Shown here one piece after another: positions 26,732 through 36,610 of a DNA stretch of 64,000 nucleotides (positions are counted from its first letter, which is position 1; every line of letters starts with the position of its first letter). The notes under the pieces were generated by a model, which saw only the letters and a list, made by a program, of their open reading frames with translations, made no database searches and was not told where the DNA came from. This DNA is from Pusillimonas sp. TS35 (GTDB lineage: Bacteria > Pseudomonadota > Gammaproteobacteria > Burkholderiales > Burkholderiaceae_B): assembly GCF_009857885.1 (NCBI RefSeq), contig NZ_WWER01000008.1, positions 1 through 64,000 of the forward strand, read 5' to 3'. The position numbers were made by a program, and so were the translations under genes.

Positions 26732-28954
26732 TCAATACTGAGCTCTCAACGCAAGCATCACGTTTCGTGGGGCGCCGTACCATCCCTGGTTGTAGAAGCC
26801 GATTTGAGCGTAGTATTTTTTATCGAACAGATTGTTCACGTTCAGTGTCGCCGTCAGGCGCTTGTTGAATTCGTAGCGGGCCATTAGATTGACGATCGCG
26901 TAGCTGCCTTGCTCGACTTGCACTGTCCGATTGCCTGGCGCAGTGGCAGTCTGGTACATGCGGTTCTGCCAATCCACGCCGCCACCGATGGTCAGGCGGT
27001 TGAAATCGCCCCGAAACCGGTAGGTGCTGTAAAGTTTGAACAAACTGCGCGGTTTATGGGTATTGATCGGATTTCTCTTTGTATCCTTAGCGACAAATGT
27101 GGTGAAGCTGCTGGCCACATTCCAGCCGGGGGATAGTTCGCCGCCCATTTCCACCTCTACGCCTTCGACCTTGGCGCCGGACACGGCACGGTAGGCAGGC
27201 GTGTTGGGCGGCGCACCGATCACGTTATTGCCGGTGGCTTCAGCCAGATTGTCCTGGCGTGTCTGGAACAGCGATGCCGCGCTGTTAAGGCGGCCACCAA
27301 ACCAGGCCGCCTTGATGCCCAGTTCATAGCTTTTACCACTAATGGGTGGCAAAATCGTGGCGTGTTCGTTGCGGGCATGCTGGGGTTTGAATATCTCTGT
27401 GTAGCTGGCGTAGGCGGTATAAGTGTCATTCAGATCGAACACAAGGCCCGCGTATGGGACGAACTCATGCTTATGTCGATATTGCCGCTTGGCACCAAAA
27501 AAAGTTTGATCCGTTTCCCAAGTGCTGATCCGCCCCCCGACGATCAGCTGCAAATTATCGATCACTGTAAAACGGCCTACTGCATAACCACCTGACTGTG
27601 TGTTATCCAGGTCGTCGGCCTGTGAGGGCATTTGAGACCAGTTCGGCTCAGGTGTTGCGCCGGGGTTATAAAAACTGCCCGCATCTGGCACAGGAGCCAA
27701 GGCTCTATACCGTGGCAATGAAAGGCGATCCTCCGCACGCATCCACCCCACCGTGAAAGAATGCTCGCGTCCGAACAGCGAGAACGGCCCTGAGAACGAC
27801 AGGTTCAGGCCTTTACGATGCACATCCCCTTTGTAGTAAGCAAAGGAATTCGCCGTGCCCAAGCCGGTATGCCGATCCGGATACCCACCCCGAAATATTT
27901 GCTTCAACACAGCATCAGTCACAGACTGATTGTAGGTCAGGCGAAGCTTCCAAGCATTTGCGAAGTGATGTGTCAGGTCCAGGAAACCCGCAGTCGTATC
28001 GTTCGCAATGCGCGACCAACTGGCGTTGTTGGAGATGGAACGCTTGAAATCTGTTCGTACTCCATCGCTGTAGAAGAGCGGGAAACCGCTGCCAAAACCA
28101 TCGTTTGCCGTTGACTGATAGACCACGCCACCCGTCAGCACGGTGCCAACAGCCAGGTCGGCGGTGATCACACCATACAGTGTGCGGGCGGTTGAGTCTT
28201 GCAGTTCTGTATAACTGTTTGCTTTCGCATACGCGCCAATGAGTCTCCCACGTATACGGCCATCTTGAGTAATAAGAGTGGAGATATCCGCAAAGCCTCG
28301 TACGAAATCCCAACTGCCGGCATCAATGCCCGCTGATGCGGCAAAACCGCGCAACGGCCGTTTGCGAACATAGTTGACCGCAGCGGATGGATTGCCCGCG
28401 CCCGTCATCAGGCCGGTCGCGCCGCGCACAATCTCCACCCGATCGAATACTGCCAGGTCGAGATTGCTTTCACCGAACGCCCATGGCGAAAGCACGGGCT
28501 GCGTCCAGCCATCGAACTGATAGTTGTCAATGCTGAAGCCACGCGCCGAAAACGCATAACGATTGGTGTCGCTGCGCGTGACAGAAACGCTAGGTGCGCT
28601 TTGCAGCGCGTCTGCCGTTGTCTGCATGCCGCGATCATCCATCATTTGCCGCGTCACCACACTGACCGACTGAGGCGTATCGCGTATCGACAACGGCAAC
28701 CCGGTCGCTGTGTCCATAATGTCTGTCGTATAGGCGCGGGACGTCTCCGTCAGGCCCGGCTCGCTTGCCCGCCTGACGGTAATTGTGGAAAGCTCCACGG
28801 GCTGGACCAATGTGGAACGTTCCTGCGCACGAACTGACCCACCAATGGCGGCAAAGAATACGGCAGTATGAATTAAGAAAAATAGCGGGCGCGCGCGCAC
28901 CGACATCACAAGGGGCAAAGCAAGCGGCATAGCGAAACATCTCTGCATCAACAT
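26732..28954 (-). CDS. TonB-dependent siderophore receptor
   Basis: This 740-residue outer-membrane receptor has a signal peptide (PLFFLIHTAVFFAAIGGSVRA) and a TonB-box-like segment LSTITVRR. A plug domain follows, containing LPLSIRDTPQSVSVVTRQMMDDRG and GNPSAAVNYVRKRP, both typical of FpvA/FhuE/FauA-type ferric-siderophore receptors. A 22-stranded barrel ends in the aromatic terminus LALRAQY. There is no extra N-terminal STN signalling domain, so it is a plain transporter. No siderophore biosynthesis genes are in the window, so the ligand may be a xenosiderophore. An AraC regulator lies upstream. Confidence 0.94.
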   Translation of the reverse strand: MLMQRCFAMPLALPLVMSVRARPLFFLIHTAVFFAAIGGSVRAQERSTLVQPVELSTITVRRASEPGLTETSRAYTTDIMDTATGLPLSIRDTPQSVSVVTRQMMDDRGMQTTADALQSAPSVSVTRSDTNRYAFSARGFSIDNYQFDGWTQPVLSPWAFGESNLDLAVFDRVEIVRGATGLMTGAGNPSAAVNYVRKRPLRGFAASAGIDAGSWDFVRGFADISTLITQDGRIRGRLIGAYAKANSYTELQDSTARTLYGVITADLAVGTVLTGGVVYQSTANDGFGSGFPLFYSDGVRTDFKRSISNNASWSRIANDTTAGFLDLTHHFANAWKLRLTYNQSVTDAVLKQIFRGGYPDRHTGLGTANSFAYYKGDVHRKGLNLSFSGPFSLFGREHSFTVGWMRAEDRLSLPRYRALAPVPDAGSFYNPGATPEPNWSQMPSQADDLDNTQSGGYAVGRFTVIDNLQLIVGGRISTWETDQTFFGAKRQYRHKHEFVPYAGLVFDLNDTYTAYASYTEIFKPQHARNEHATILPPISGKSYELGIKAAWFGGRLNSAASLFQTRQDNLAEATGNNVIGAPPNTPAYRAVSGAKVEGVEVEMGGELSPGWNVASSFTTFVAKDTKRNPINTHKPRSLFKLYSTYRFRGDFNRLTIGGGVDWQNRMYQTATAPGNRTVQVEQGSYAIVNLMARYEFNKRLTATLNVNNLFDKKYYAQIGFYNQGWYGAPRNVMLALRAQY

Positions 28955-29030
28955 AGATACAGAATTATTGGTTCGGTTGTTATTGCCTAGGTTTGATCAA
29001 ACGTGAAAGCGCTATCCCAAACGCCGATCC

Positions 29031-30068
29031 TTATGCCTTGGTTCGGCGAGAAGTATCGAATCGTCGCGTCTGCGCAGCCTCGCTGGGCGCGATACCGTAG
29101 CGCGCGCGGAACGCCGTGGCAAAGTTAGTGGCATGGCGGTACCCGACAAAATGGGCGGCTTGCTGAACGCTTCCCCCTTGCGCAAGATACTCGCGAGCAA
29201 CTTCTAACCTCCGCTCACGCAGCCAACCAAAAATCGAGCAGTGGAAAGTTGCCTGGAATTTCGCACGCAGCGTGCTGGGGCTCATGCAAGCCAATGCGGC
29301 GAGTTCCGCCAGCGTATGGTCTTCACCTGGCGCGCTATATAGACGTTCGCGCACTCGCTCCAATAATTGCCGATCGCGTGCCGACGCGCGAGACTCTCTG
29401 CAAGGGGCTTCGGATAAGCCAGCCAGCGCATGGGCCAGCACTTGCAGGCCCACGCCCTCAATCAACAGACGCTGCATGGCACCTTGCCAAGGGCTGACGA
29501 TGATATGTTCGATGGCTTGTAAAAGATGTGTTTGCACGGCCCAACACCGAAACTGCACTCCGGGCGTACACATAACTTTGGCAAGAGTATCGCCGAGCTG
29601 CGTGTCACCGACGCAATCAGGACTGCTGAGCGAGAGATTCACACTGCGCAGCCGCTGCCCCGCAGGATGCACACCTATCATGCTCACAGCATCCCCGTAG
29701 GAAATACTTGCCCCGCTCTGCGCCACCATACTGACGTTGCCATGGCTTTCCAGTTGGGCGTGCGCTTGGCCTTGCAGCATGATGATGGCGGTAAACTGCG
29801 GGACAGCCTCCGATGCCGCCTCATACTGGTGATGAGTCACGATGTCCGAAAGCACGAGCCTCAGCTCCGGCCGAATGTCGTGCTCCTGAATTCGCCCTTC
29901 CGCAATGCAAAGGTTCTCCGTGCCCTTGTTTAGGCCAGCATATTTTGGCAGACGATAGCGAAACCCCGCACGACTTCCCAGCCGGTCGAAGTCGGAAACC
30001 GTGAATATTGCCATGAGGCGTGTAGAGAGGAAGCGGCTGATCCATGCCAAGGACTGGATCTGCACCAT
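29031..30068 (-). CDS. AraC-family regulator, AlcR/PchR-like
   Basis: This regulator has 345 residues from the ATG at 30068; an ATG at 30014 (327 residues) is also plausible. It has an N-terminal ligand-sensing region and a C-terminal double helix-turn-helix at about the last 100 residues (LAELAALACMSPSTLRAKFQATF...VQQAAHFVGYRHATNFATAFRARYGIAPSEA). Regulators of this group, beside TonB receptors, sense the ferric siderophore and activate receptor transcription. It lies directly upstream of the receptor with the same orientation. A weak Fur-like site is at 30103-30121. Confidence 0.88.
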   Translation of the reverse strand: MVQIQSLAWISRFLSTRLMAIFTVSDFDRLGSRAGFRYRLPKYAGLNKGTENLCIAEGRIQEHDIRPELRLVLSDIVTHHQYEAASEAVPQFTAIIMLQGQAHAQLESHGNVSMVAQSGASISYGDAVSMIGVHPAGQRLRSVNLSLSSPDCVGDTQLGDTLAKVMCTPGVQFRCWAVQTHLLQAIEHIIVSPWQGAMQRLLIEGVGLQVLAHALAGLSEAPCRESRASARDRQLLERVRERLYSAPGEDHTLAELAALACMSPSTLRAKFQATFHCSIFGWLRERRLEVAREYLAQGGSVQQAAHFVGYRHATNFATAFRARYGIAPSEAAQTRRFDTSRRTKA

Positions 30069-30102
30069 CTGATCATGTGTTCGAACAATAAACAACAATA
30101 TT

Positions 30103-30121
30103 GAGAATAGAACACATTACC
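30103..30121 (-). promoter_or_regulatory. Weak candidate Fur box upstream of the AraC gene
   Basis: GAGAATAGAACACATTACC agrees with the 19-base Fur consensus at 12 positions. It is suggestive because the gene appears to be part of a siderophore locus, but the match alone is weak. Confidence 0.3.
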
Positions 30122-30370
30122 ATTTGATAGGTCAAGGCAATCATTTTGCAAATGGAACCATGCGTGGTTGGCGCTGAATACAAATGTGCAATATCAAATT
30201 GCTTCAGGTATAAACCAAGTATTCAACTGCAAATCCCCAGGCAGTGCCTGCAAGAAGGGTATCTGTACCTGGAACCACAAAACGAGACGTCTAAAGTCTA
30301 AAGAGCCTCATCGTTCTCAGACTATTGAGGCGAATAGCACGCCATGGAATATGCGTAGGGGGTTGAACGT

Positions 30371-31390
30371 ATGTGTTTGTCCTGTTTCCCGGATCGTCGC
30401 GAGATACTGAAGCGAAGTATTGGGCTGACGGGCGCGGGGCTGTTTACGGGTTTTTCAAGCAGCATGGCGTTCGCGTCGGAGAATACCGCACCCGAAAACA
30501 CCGGCGTGCCGGCCATGCAGCCACAGGAGGTTACGCCGGGCTGCTGGTATGTGCAGGGGCTTTTTGAGTTGGGCTCCGCGAAGAATCAAAATTTCATCTC
30601 CAACGCGGGCTTCATCATCACGTCCGAAGGTGTAGTGATCGTCGATGCGCTCGGATCGCCCGTGCTGGCTCGACGCCTGCTGGATGAGATCGCCAGCATT
30701 ACGCCCAAGAAGGTCATACAAGTCATCTTGACGCATTACCATGCCGACCACATCTATGGCGCGCAAGTTTATGCGGATATGAATATCCCCATCATGGCGC
30801 ATCAGCTAGGCAAAAACTATCTGGTTTCCGATACTGCGGCAAAGCGGCTGCAGGCGTCGCGTGAAGAAATGGCCCCGTGGATCGACGGCAATACACGAAT
30901 CGTCGAGGCGTCTGAATGGATCGATAGCCCGCGAACGCTGACATTCGGCGATACCACCTTGGATATCATGCATGTTGGGCCCGCACATACGGCGGAAGAT
31001 ATCGCGGTGTATGTACGCGAGAAGAAAACCCTGTATGCCGGAGACCTGATTTTCCGGGGGCGCATCCCCTATGTTGGCAACGAGGCCGACAGCGGGCATT
31101 GGCTAGCATCATTGAAAACGCTTCCGGGCATGGACTTGGTGGCAATCATCCCCGGGCATGGCCCGCACTCTACACATCCGTATGAGGACATCCAGTTCCT
31201 CACCCATTACCTGACGCATCTGCGGCAGGTAATGGGCAACGCAGCGGAAGACATGATGTCGTTCGAAGAAGCCTATGCGCAGGCGGACTGGAGCGCGTTC
31301 GAACACGCCCCGATGTTTGAGTTTGCAAACCGGATGAACGCCTATAACACCTATATTTCGCTTGAAAACCAGCTCCTGCAGGCGCAATAA
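30371..31390 (+). CDS. Exported metallo-beta-lactamase-fold hydrolase, SoxH-like
   Basis: This 339-residue protein has a twin-arginine-like leader (RREILKRSIGLTGAGLFTGF) and, after about residue 60, an MBL fold: THYHADH (HxHxDH zinc motif, about residues 120-126), a histidine in IMHVGPAHTAEDIAVY, and the final GHG of IIPGHGPHS. The combination suggests a periplasmic zinc hydrolase, related to SoxH or quinoprotein-relay metallohydrolases by fold and location; the substrate is unknown. An AGGGGG ribosome-binding site precedes the ATG. It is convergent with the ttr operon, so a link to sulfur-compound metabolism is possible but unproven. Confidence 0.82.
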   Translation: MCLSCFPDRREILKRSIGLTGAGLFTGFSSSMAFASENTAPENTGVPAMQPQEVTPGCWYVQGLFELGSAKNQNFISNAGFIITSEGVVIVDALGSPVLARRLLDEIASITPKKVIQVILTHYHADHIYGAQVYADMNIPIMAHQLGKNYLVSDTAAKRLQASREEMAPWIDGNTRIVEASEWIDSPRTLTFGDTTLDIMHVGPAHTAEDIAVYVREKKTLYAGDLIFRGRIPYVGNEADSGHWLASLKTLPGMDLVAIIPGHGPHSTHPYEDIQFLTHYLTHLRQVMGNAAEDMMSFEEAYAQADWSAFEHAPMFEFANRMNAYNTYISLENQLLQAQ

Positions 31391-31467
31391 GCACTTTTTG
31401 ACCGGCATCACGCCAGGCGGGCCCGCACACACGTTTCGCTCATACGCGCCCCGCCGGCTACGCGCCC

Positions 31468-34400
31468 TCACACCTTGCGCACGCGCACAGGCAGCCCTTG
31501 CCTCACCACCGCTCCCGATACCCAGTCTATCCAGACATTATCCCTGCCCGGCCGCGTCGGGTCGGTAAAGCCCAGGGTATTCAGGTTTACGCCTTGGCCG
31601 TGCTGGGGGTTGGCTGGCGTGGGCTTGCCATCCACCATGTGAGACACAGTGCCAAGCTGCGTGTGGCCGTAGCCGTGCTCAATGGCCACAGCACCCTGGG
31701 CAATGCCAGCCCGCACCAAGGCCACGCCTTGCAGGGCACCGCCGGGCGTCGCCAGCTCGATGCGATCGCCATTGACAATACCGAGCCTCGTCGCATCGTC
31801 CCTGTTCAGGCTAATGGGGTTGTGCGGATGCACTTGACGCAGACGCGACGCGGCGATGGACATGGAACTCATCAGGTTGGATTTGTATGAGGTCATGCTC
31901 AGCGGCCAGTCCTGCTCATTGAAAACATCTCGCATCGCCCGCCCATCCGCCAGCCGCGTAGGATACCAAGTAGGACAGCCGCTGTAGCGCTCGCCGGTCA
32001 TTGCGTGGCGCATGCCCGCCAGGCCTTCATGCCAGAAGGTGGCGGGGAACTTGGCCTGCAGCTTAAGGCGATCACCGCGCCATGCGTCCTCTACCTTGTC
32101 GAAGCGGCCGCCACGGCTCATAACCATAGCCACGCGGCGTACCTCATCGGGCTTGACGCGCTTTTGCACCTCAGGCATCCAGCGGGTCAGGCCAGTTATC
32201 TCGATATCGTCGTCACTTGCCTCGGGCACGGGCTTTCCCGCCTGGTAGGCGATGTTGCACATGCCTCGCAGGTAGAAGTCTTCGGCGCACTCCAGATCAA
32301 GCGGCTCCCCGCTCTTTGTGCTCATGGCGTTCTTGCCGAAGCCGGGTAGGCTCAATTGCTTGGCCACGGCAAAGATAAAGGTTTCCAGGCTCACCGGCCT
32401 GCCATCCCCAGTCTTGACAGTGGCGGCATCCACTGTGGGCCAGCGTACCGTGCTGCTCTTGGCCACCACGTCGGCCCAAGGCGCGCCTATGCCCCAGCTT
32501 TCGTAGGTTACCGTGTCAGGCACGATGTAGTCGGCCAGTGCCGAAGTTTCATTGATGAACGGATCCACCGAGATGAACAGGGGCAGTTTTTTTGGATCCT
32601 TGAGCGAAGCGGCCAAGGCATTTTCAAAGCCGCAGATCGCGTAAATAGGATTGCTCATGTGGTTGATCCACGCCTTGACCGGGTAGGGATAACCAGCCAG
32701 GCCCGAAGCCAGCATTTCACTGGACAGGCCGTCGGGCGCGGGATACCAAGGCGCCTTGGCCGGGTATGGGTTCTGGCCCGCCGCCTTCTTGCGCTTGTAC
32801 TCGCTGCTTTTCTCGTACGGGAACCGTGTGCGGGACAGCGACACGCCTTTGGGCTTTACTGCCCCTTTGAACTGCGCAAAGTTGTAGCGCGGCCCCGGTC
32901 CGAAGGGGCCAAAGGGGCCGGCGTCCATCACCCAACCACCGCGCACATTAAGGTTGCCGATGAGATTGTTGAGCATGGCTATGGCATAGGCCGTGTAAAA
33001 GCCGGCACCGTTCATGGTGCCGCCGTGCGAATTGGCCACTGCCTGCTTGCCATGGCTGGTGAACTCGCGTGCCAGGCCTTCGATTTCCGTTACCGGCACA
33101 CCACACAGCGCCGCGTATTCGGGCAGCGTCTTGCGCCGCGCTTCTTCGCGCAGCTTCACGAATGCCGTACACACGGGGATGGGCGCAGGCTGCGCCGTCG
33201 CGCCCGCTGTTGCGATCGGCATGAAGTCGCGCTCAACAAGCAATGCGGCTGACTCGGCGATGGTATGCGGCGCGAAACGGCCCTCCTGCGTTTGCACGAT
33301 GAACACATCTTCCGCAGGCGTCTTGTCGTCGACCGGCTCAGGCATGGGCAAGCCCAGATCCGCACCCCGCAAAAACTGACCGTAACGTGGATGTGCTGGA
33401 TCATTGATCAGCAGATGGGTCGCATTGCTCCAGGATGCCTCGCCCGCGGCCGCCATCGCGGCCGGGCCAGGCTGGGCAAGGTACTTGGCATCGTAGCGCT
33501 CGTTATCGATGATCCAACGTATGAGGCCCATGGCCAATGCGAGGTCACTGCCCGGCTTGACGGCCAACCAACGATTGTTATCGCCCGCCGCATGGCTGGA
33601 CGATGTGGGCAGCATGGGCGAAACAACAACGTATTTGTACGTGTTCTCGCCGCGCGAACGGGCCTCGGCAAGTTCACGCCCCATGCGTTGAAAGGGGTTG
33701 CCCGATTGCGCGGGCGAGGTTCCGATGAACAGGCCAAACCGCGAGTTTTTCCAATCAGGCTTGCCGTGCGGCATGCCCGCCAGATCGCCCAGCGCGGCAC
33801 CGGTGCCCACACGATATGTCTGGCCGCAATAAGAGCCATGATTGGACACATTGACCGTACCAAACGATTGCTTGGCAAAACGATTTATAAGGGGCGTGCG
33901 ACCTTCGTTTGCGGCATCCGTTACCAGCAACTGATTGGATTTCGGACCGTATTCCGGGTTCTCGGGGTCAATCAGGGTGCTCACATCTCGAATGGCGCGC
34001 AGGCCGTCCACATGGCCTTCGCCGAAGATATCCCCACCTTCGCATACCTCCTGGACAAGCTGCTCGAGCGAGATACTTTCCCATTGCCCACCTCCGCGTG
34101 GCCCCACACGCTTAAGCGGCGTCAGCACCCGATGCGGCGCCTTCTGATGTTCGAGCATAGCCGAGCCGCGCGCACAACTGGTGGCACGCCCTTCCAGACC
34201 GTTTTCGCCGCCCAGCATGGCGTAGACCTCGCGCACGGGCGTTTCCATGGATGCGGGGTGAGTGGTGGCCAGCGGGTGGTAAGGATTGCCGGCAATACGG
34301 ATAATCTGGTTGTGGGCGGTATCGACGCGCACGCGCACGCCGCACTGCGTCCAGCACCCCAGGCAACTGGACGGGCTGACCACTTGGCCCGGCTGCGTCG

Positions 34401-34647
34401 CCAGCCGCCCTGTCAACGGATCGATGCGAAATTCGGGCGTCAGCGAATTGCCGCGGGTTGCACTTTTGGTTGCTTCGCCTGACGAGCCTGTAATCAACCC
34501 CTTGGCACCTTTGACGACGGTTTCGCCATAACCAGCAGCAAAGGCGGCCAGCCCGCCGGCGACCGCGCCGCCCCGCAACAGCATACGGCGGCGCGATGCG
34601 TCGGGCTTGGCGGATTGAGTGGTGAGTTTCTTAGTCTTGCCTGTCAT
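31468..34647 (-). CDS. ttrA: Tetrathionate reductase subunit A (molybdopterin)
   Basis: This catalytic subunit (1059 residues from the ATG at 34647) reduces tetrathionate to thiosulfate in anaerobic respiration. It has a Tat leader (ASRRRMLLRGGAVAGGLAAFAAG), an N-terminal [4Fe-4S] motif SSCLGCWTQCGVRV with the fourth cysteine in ATSCARG, and molybdopterin-guanine-dinucleotide oxidoreductase domains. The likely Mo-ligand cysteine is in NHGSYCGQTYRVG, and the C-terminal domain contains the dinucleotide segment HPHNPISLNRDDATRLGI. The frame is open to 35178, but the upstream part overlaps ttrC. Order and length match Salmonella ttrBCA. Thiosulfate or polysulfide reductases are related alternatives. 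Confidence 0.88.
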   Translation of the reverse strand: MTGKTKKLTTQSAKPDASRRRMLLRGGAVAGGLAAFAAGYGETVVKGAKGLITGSSGEATKSATRGNSLTPEFRIDPLTGRLATQPGQVVSPSSCLGCWTQCGVRVRVDTAHNQIIRIAGNPYHPLATTHPASMETPVREVYAMLGGENGLEGRATSCARGSAMLEHQKAPHRVLTPLKRVGPRGGGQWESISLEQLVQEVCEGGDIFGEGHVDGLRAIRDVSTLIDPENPEYGPKSNQLLVTDAANEGRTPLINRFAKQSFGTVNVSNHGSYCGQTYRVGTGAALGDLAGMPHGKPDWKNSRFGLFIGTSPAQSGNPFQRMGRELAEARSRGENTYKYVVVSPMLPTSSSHAAGDNNRWLAVKPGSDLALAMGLIRWIIDNERYDAKYLAQPGPAAMAAAGEASWSNATHLLINDPAHPRYGQFLRGADLGLPMPEPVDDKTPAEDVFIVQTQEGRFAPHTIAESAALLVERDFMPIATAGATAQPAPIPVCTAFVKLREEARRKTLPEYAALCGVPVTEIEGLAREFTSHGKQAVANSHGGTMNGAGFYTAYAIAMLNNLIGNLNVRGGWVMDAGPFGPFGPGPRYNFAQFKGAVKPKGVSLSRTRFPYEKSSEYKRKKAAGQNPYPAKAPWYPAPDGLSSEMLASGLAGYPYPVKAWINHMSNPIYAICGFENALAASLKDPKKLPLFISVDPFINETSALADYIVPDTVTYESWGIGAPWADVVAKSSTVRWPTVDAATVKTGDGRPVSLETFIFAVAKQLSLPGFGKNAMSTKSGEPLDLECAEDFYLRGMCNIAYQAGKPVPEASDDDIEITGLTRWMPEVQKRVKPDEVRRVAMVMSRGGRFDKVEDAWRGDRLKLQAKFPATFWHEGLAGMRHAMTGERYSGCPTWYPTRLADGRAMRDVFNEQDWPLSMTSYKSNLMSSMSIAASRLRQVHPHNPISLNRDDATRLGIVNGDRIELATPGGALQGVALVRAGIAQGAVAIEHGYGHTQLGTVSHMVDGKPTPANPQHGQGVNLNTLGFTDPTRPGRDNVWIDWVSGAVVRQGLPVRVRKV

Positions 34648-34763
34648 GATTTGACCTTGCTGCACTAGCGCACCGTGTAACGATAATGATCTGGCATATA
34701 CCTGACCGTCACACGTGATTGCCGGCGTTCGATGGAGCGATGATGAATGTGAGCGATGCTGAT

Positions 34764-35813
34764 CTATACGGCGGCTGTATCCACGGATACCTTGCGGGCG
34801 GGGAAAACATCCAAGGCCCAACTGGCCATGGCCACCAACGCAACACAAAGGCCCGCGATACCCAGCATGCCAAGCAGGCCGTCGCCGCCCAGCGGCATGT
34901 TGTACAGATACAGACCCGCGCCATACTTGGGCACACCTTGTACGCCCATGAACAATGTCCAGCGGAAAGCCCAGGCACTGCCGGCCAAGCCCACGCCCAA
35001 CGCCAAGATGTAGCCGCCCGAACTCAGGCGGGGACGGCCAGCCAGCAGTGCGCCCAGCATGGCCACGCCGAACACTGCGGAACCGGCCATCGCCAGACGC
35101 CAGACGGGGAAAGCCTGCCATAGCCTCAGCGCGGCATCGAACGACGGATTGCCGCCGCGGATACCGGTGAACGCCCATGCCAAAGCAACGACAATAAGCG
35201 CGCTGGCCAGCGCCAAGCCTAGCCGGCGCAGCAACTCCAGCGCCTGTACGCCAGGGCGCAGCACGGTCGGTAGGAATCGTTCAAGTACAAAGGCCACTCC
35301 AACCGTCGCCAACCAGCCCGTCAATGCCAGATTGGCGGGCACCCACAGCGTGTGCCACAGCGGACGCGCGCGCACGGCCATGATCTCTGCGCCGGTATAA
35401 AGGGTTATCGTCAAGGCCGACACAACAAGCAGCGGCGAAATCAGGCGCATCCAGCCTCTTTTGCCGAGCCACCAACTGACGCACATCGCCAGCGACAGCC
35501 CCACGAACACTGGCAGCAGTAATGCCCCCACTGACATCCACGACCAAGGCGTGAAGTGGGCATAAAAATGCCAGAAGCGTGCGGGCTGATGCAGATCGGC
35601 CAGCAGTGATACCGGCGCTGCGACACTGCTCACCGCGAGCGTAAATACCACAGCCGGCAGCAGGCGCTGGCGGGCACTGCCTTCCCGCCCCCATACACAG
35701 AACGATACAAGGAGCGCCGCACCGGTTGCGACGCCAGCCAAGAAGAAATATTGCACCGCCCAAGGCAGCCAGGCCGCTTCGTATGCGGGCGTCAGAAGCT
35801 CAATGATGCGCAT
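34764..35813 (-). CDS. ttrC: Tetrathionate reductase subunit C (NrfD-type membrane anchor)
   Basis: This 349-residue integral membrane protein of the NrfD/PsrC family has about nine transmembrane helices and oxidises quinol, passing electrons to the ferredoxin subunit. I chose the ATG at 35813, since AAAGGGAG precedes it by 8 bases. The family start MRIIELLTPAYEAAWLPWAVQYFFLAGVATGAALL is clear. It lies 14 bases downstream of ttrB and 116 bases upstream of ttrA. Confidence 0.87.
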   Translation of the reverse strand: MRIIELLTPAYEAAWLPWAVQYFFLAGVATGAALLVSFCVWGREGSARQRLLPAVVFTLAVSSVAAPVSLLADLHQPARFWHFYAHFTPWSWMSVGALLLPVFVGLSLAMCVSWWLGKRGWMRLISPLLVVSALTITLYTGAEIMAVRARPLWHTLWVPANLALTGWLATVGVAFVLERFLPTVLRPGVQALELLRRLGLALASALIVVALAWAFTGIRGGNPSFDAALRLWQAFPVWRLAMAGSAVFGVAMLGALLAGRPRLSSGGYILALGVGLAGSAWAFRWTLFMGVQGVPKYGAGLYLYNMPLGGDGLLGMLGIAGLCVALVAMASWALDVFPARKVSVDTAAV

Positions 35814-35827
35814 GGCGCCACTCCCTT

Positions 35828-36610
35828 TCACAGATGCTCGGCCACCAGGCGCACTGTGGCCTGGCCGTCGACACCATTGACGAATTCGTCGGGCAAGCCG
35901 ATATAGAACACATGCGGCCGAGTATTCATGGCAGGCTTGAGCACTTTGATATCGTCTTTGTGCTCGGCGATGCGACGACTGATCTCGCTGCCCGGATCGT
36001 TCAGGTCGCCGATCACCCGTGCGCCGCCCACGCAGCTTTCAACGCAAGCGGGCAGCAGGCCCACCTCGAGCCGGTGCTCGCAGAAGGTGCATTTATCTGC
36101 GGTTTGCGTTTCATGATTGATGAAACGCGCATCATAGGGACAGGCCTGTACGCAATAGCCGCAGCCCACGCAGCGTTCGTTATCCACCAATACAATGCCG
36201 TCCGTGCGTTGGAAGGTGGCCTGCACGGGGCAGACTGGCACGCAGGGCGGGTTGTCGCAGTGATTGCACAGGCGCGGGAGGCTAACCATTGCAGGCGCGC
36301 TGTCGGGCTTGTCAACTTCGTACTGCAGCACGGTGGTGCGGAACTGGCCGATGGGCGGCTGGTTCTCGACTGAGCAACTGACCGTACAGGCCTGGCAGCC
36401 TATGCATTTACGCATATCGATCAGCATGCCAAAGCGTTTGCCCGCCATGCCGGGGCGCCGCGCGGGCTGATAGGTGGCGCTGCCTGGCAGCCCCGCCTGC
36501 GCCGTGCTGGCGATGCCGAAACTGGTGGCCAAGGTGACGAGGTCGTGCAGGAAATGCCGCCTGGTGTTGGACGGAAGCGGGGATGCGGGAGGGGTGCCGG
36601 TGTCAGCCAT
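35828..36610 (-). CDS. ttrB: Tetrathionate reductase subunit B (4Fe-4S electron-transfer)
   Basis: This 260-residue periplasmic ferredoxin has four cubane-cluster cysteine sets (CIGCQACTVSC, CNHCDNPPCVPVC, CVGCGYCVQAC and the final CTFCEHRLEVGLLPACVESC), as in DMSO-reductase-family B subunits. A Tat leader (NTRRHFLHDLVTLATSFGIASTAQA) is present. It carries electrons from TtrC to TtrA. It is the first gene of ttrBCA; an FNR-like box lies 60 bases upstream. No TtrRS-type two-component genes accompany it. Confidence 0.9.
   Translation of the reverse strand: MADTGTPPASPLPSNTRRHFLHDLVTLATSFGIASTAQAGLPGSATYQPARRPGMAGKRFGMLIDMRKCIGCQACTVSCSVENQPPIGQFRTTVLQYEVDKPDSAPAMVSLPRLCNHCDNPPCVPVCPVQATFQRTDGIVLVDNERCVGCGYCVQACPYDARFINHETQTADKCTFCEHRLEVGLLPACVESCVGGARVIGDLNDPGSEISRRIAEHKDDIKVLKPAMNTRPHVFYIGLPDEFVNGVDGQATVRLVAEHL

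Noticed and set aside
28955-29030. Fur box directly before the TonB receptor
   Set aside because: The AT-rich stretch does not match the 19-base consensus well; control by the adjacent AraC regulator is more likely.
33265-34482. A 405-codon plus-strand frame opposite ttrA
   Set aside because: ttrA is well supported by Tat leader, Fe-S and Mo-ligand motifs; the opposite frame is low complexity and Arg/His rich.
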